Assembly (NCBI RefSeq): GCF_003600895.1
Contig: NZ_QYRP01000002.1
Coordinates: 186,001-250,000 of the forward strand
From: Nocardioides cavernaquae
GTDB lineage: Bacteria; Actinomycetota; Actinomycetes; Propionibacteriales; Nocardioidaceae
Length of the DNA: 64,000 nt
Reading direction: 5' to 3'
Position numbers and translations under genes: made by a program. Positions within the stretch are counted from its first letter, which is position 1. Each line of letters begins with the position of its first letter. Under the pieces are notes generated by a model. The model saw only the letters and a list, made by a program, of their open reading frames with translations. It was not told the origin of the DNA and did no database searches. Below, piece by piece: positions 63,116 to 64,000 of this stretch.

Positions 63116-64000
63116 ATGCCCCGCGCCCCTCGCCGCCGCGCGATCCGTCTCGTGATCGCGGTGCTGCTGACCATCACCAACCTCGGTGGCGCAGCGGTGG
63201 TCTTCGCGCTGGCTGCGTTCGTCGTTCCGCTGCCGGGCGGTGACGAGAACCGTGTGCGCCTGCTCAACCTCGCCGTCCTGGCCGCCTACGTGCCCAGCGC
63301 CGTCGTGGTCGGCACCGTGTGGGGCGTGCGCCGACAGGGGCGGATCGACAGCTGGCTCACGGAGAACCGACCGGCGACCGACCAGGAGAAGACCGCGCTC
63401 CTGAAGACGCCGGATTTCTACGCGTGGATGCACATCGCCCTGTGGGGCGCGGCGTCGTTGCTCTTCGGCGCGATCAACGCACCGTCACACGTCGGCCGGG
63501 CCGCGCTGGTCGTGGTGATCGTCGCCATCACGGGCGTCACGGTCGCGGCCCTGTCCTTCCTCATCGTCGAGCGCCGGATTCGTCCGATCACCCGCGCAGC
63601 CCTCGCCAGCGGACTCCCCGCCCGACGCAAGGCCGGCCACGTGTCCGTGCGGGTGACGATGGCATGGCTGCTCGGCACGGGCGCGGCGGCCAGTGGCCTG
63701 ATGCTGTCCGGGCTGATGGCCATCGTGCTCGGCGACGACGCAACGACGTTCGACCAGCTCGGCGCGACCATGATCTCCCTCGGCGCGGTGATCATCCTGG
63801 TGGGCGGGCTGGTGACCTTCCTCGCCGCTCGGGCAACGGCCGATCCGATCCGTGCCCTCCGCAAGGGATTCGACCGCGTGGGCCGCGGCAAGCTGAAGAC
63901 CTGGGTGGACATCGACGACGGCACCGAGATCGGTGAGCTCCAGGCCGGTTTCAACGACATGGTCGCGGGCCTGCGCGAGCGCGAGCAGCTGCGCGACCTC
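63116..64000 (+). CDS. Membrane HAMP-domain protein, probable class III adenylate cyclase (partial)
   Basis: The first 295 codons are in the window; the gene runs off the right edge without a stop. There are about six hydrophobic helices (for example AIRLVIAVLLTITNLGGAAVV and MISLGAVIILVGGLV). A HAMP segment follows (DPIRALRKGFDRVGRGKLK, IGELQAGFNDMVAGL). This architecture matches mycobacterial six-helix HAMP adenylate cyclases such as the Rv1318c-Rv1320c group. The catalytic domain would lie beyond the window, so the cyclase call is inference. Confidence 0.65.
   Translation, partial: MPRAPRRRAIRLVIAVLLTITNLGGAAVVFALAAFVVPLPGGDENRVRLLNLAVLAAYVPSAVVVGTVWGVRRQGRIDSWLTENRPATDQEKTALLKTPDFYAWMHIALWGAASLLFGAINAPSHVGRAALVVVIVAITGVTVAALSFLIVERRIRPITRAALASGLPARRKAGHVSVRVTMAWLLGTGAAASGLMLSGLMAIVLGDDATTFDQLGATMISLGAVIILVGGLVTFLAARATADPIRALRKGFDRVGRGKLKTWVDIDDGTEIGELQAGFNDMVAGLREREQLRDL

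Noticed and set aside
1..64000. CRISPR array, insertion sequence or rRNA
   Set aside because: No regularly spaced identical repeats with unique spacers, no transposase motifs and no rRNA sequence were found. The HU and REP-like repeats do not fit CRISPR spacing.

Overview
The window is high-GC DNA from an actinobacterium. GTG, TTG and probably CTG starts are common, 4-nt stop/start overlaps are frequent, and several genes look leaderless (a TAnnnT box about 6 nt before the start codon). Gene content and order suggest a Nocardioides-like member of the Propionibacteriales. That placement is inference, because no rRNA is present.

The backbone is a housekeeping segment whose order, as I recall it, is shared with Streptomyces: smc, mutM, rnc, rpmF, the YceD-like gene, coaD, rsmD, recG, a DAK2/FakA-like gene, rpmB, thiL, an AsnC-type gene, a DUF3515 lipoprotein gene, ddl, gpsA, plsC, hup, leuD, leuC, ndgR, tRNA-Glu, tRNA-Gln, gltX and a FAH-family gene. 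It covers chromosome condensation, DNA repair, RNA processing, CoA and thiamine cofactors, cell wall and phospholipid precursors, leucine synthesis and tRNA charging.

Two accessory blocks interrupt it. Block 1 (about 10.5-17.1 kb) is a surface-glycan locus: a GT-C-like membrane protein, GDP-mannose 4,6-dehydratase, a flippase-like membrane protein, a methyltransferase, and GT4 and GT2 glycosyltransferases. The left edge of the window (1-1295) also carries glycan-like genes. Block 2 (about 33.8-55.7 kb) holds several units: an alkylation-repair operon (Ada-AlkA fusion, Ogt, SGNH hydrolase); a nitrogen-scavenging operon (GntR regulator, BMP-type ABC transporter, an inactive-looking BiuH paralogue, biuret hydrolase, allophanate hydrolase); a CitA/CitB-type two-component system divergent from tctCBA and a universal stress protein; an Rv1747-like ABC exporter; and an MFS transporter.

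The biuret operon is the most coherent accessory system. The transporter would import the substrate, BiuH would convert biuret to allophanate plus ammonia, and AtzF would hydrolyse allophanate to ammonia and CO2. The gene just upstream of biuH is a truncated paralogue that keeps the catalytic Cys but has lost the Asp and Lys positions.

The right end (56-64 kb) carries a PPP-type phosphatase, a CPBP protease-like protein, gltX, FAH, a TetR regulator divergent from a membrane protein, a putative 3-methyladenine glycosylase-family protein, and the start of a HAMP-containing membrane protein cut by the window edge. Non-coding structure includes very long convergent hairpins after rpmB and ndgR, a 22-bp-period palindromic repeat in two convergent gaps, and palindromic operators next to the IclR and TetR genes. 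No gap exceeds 300 bases.
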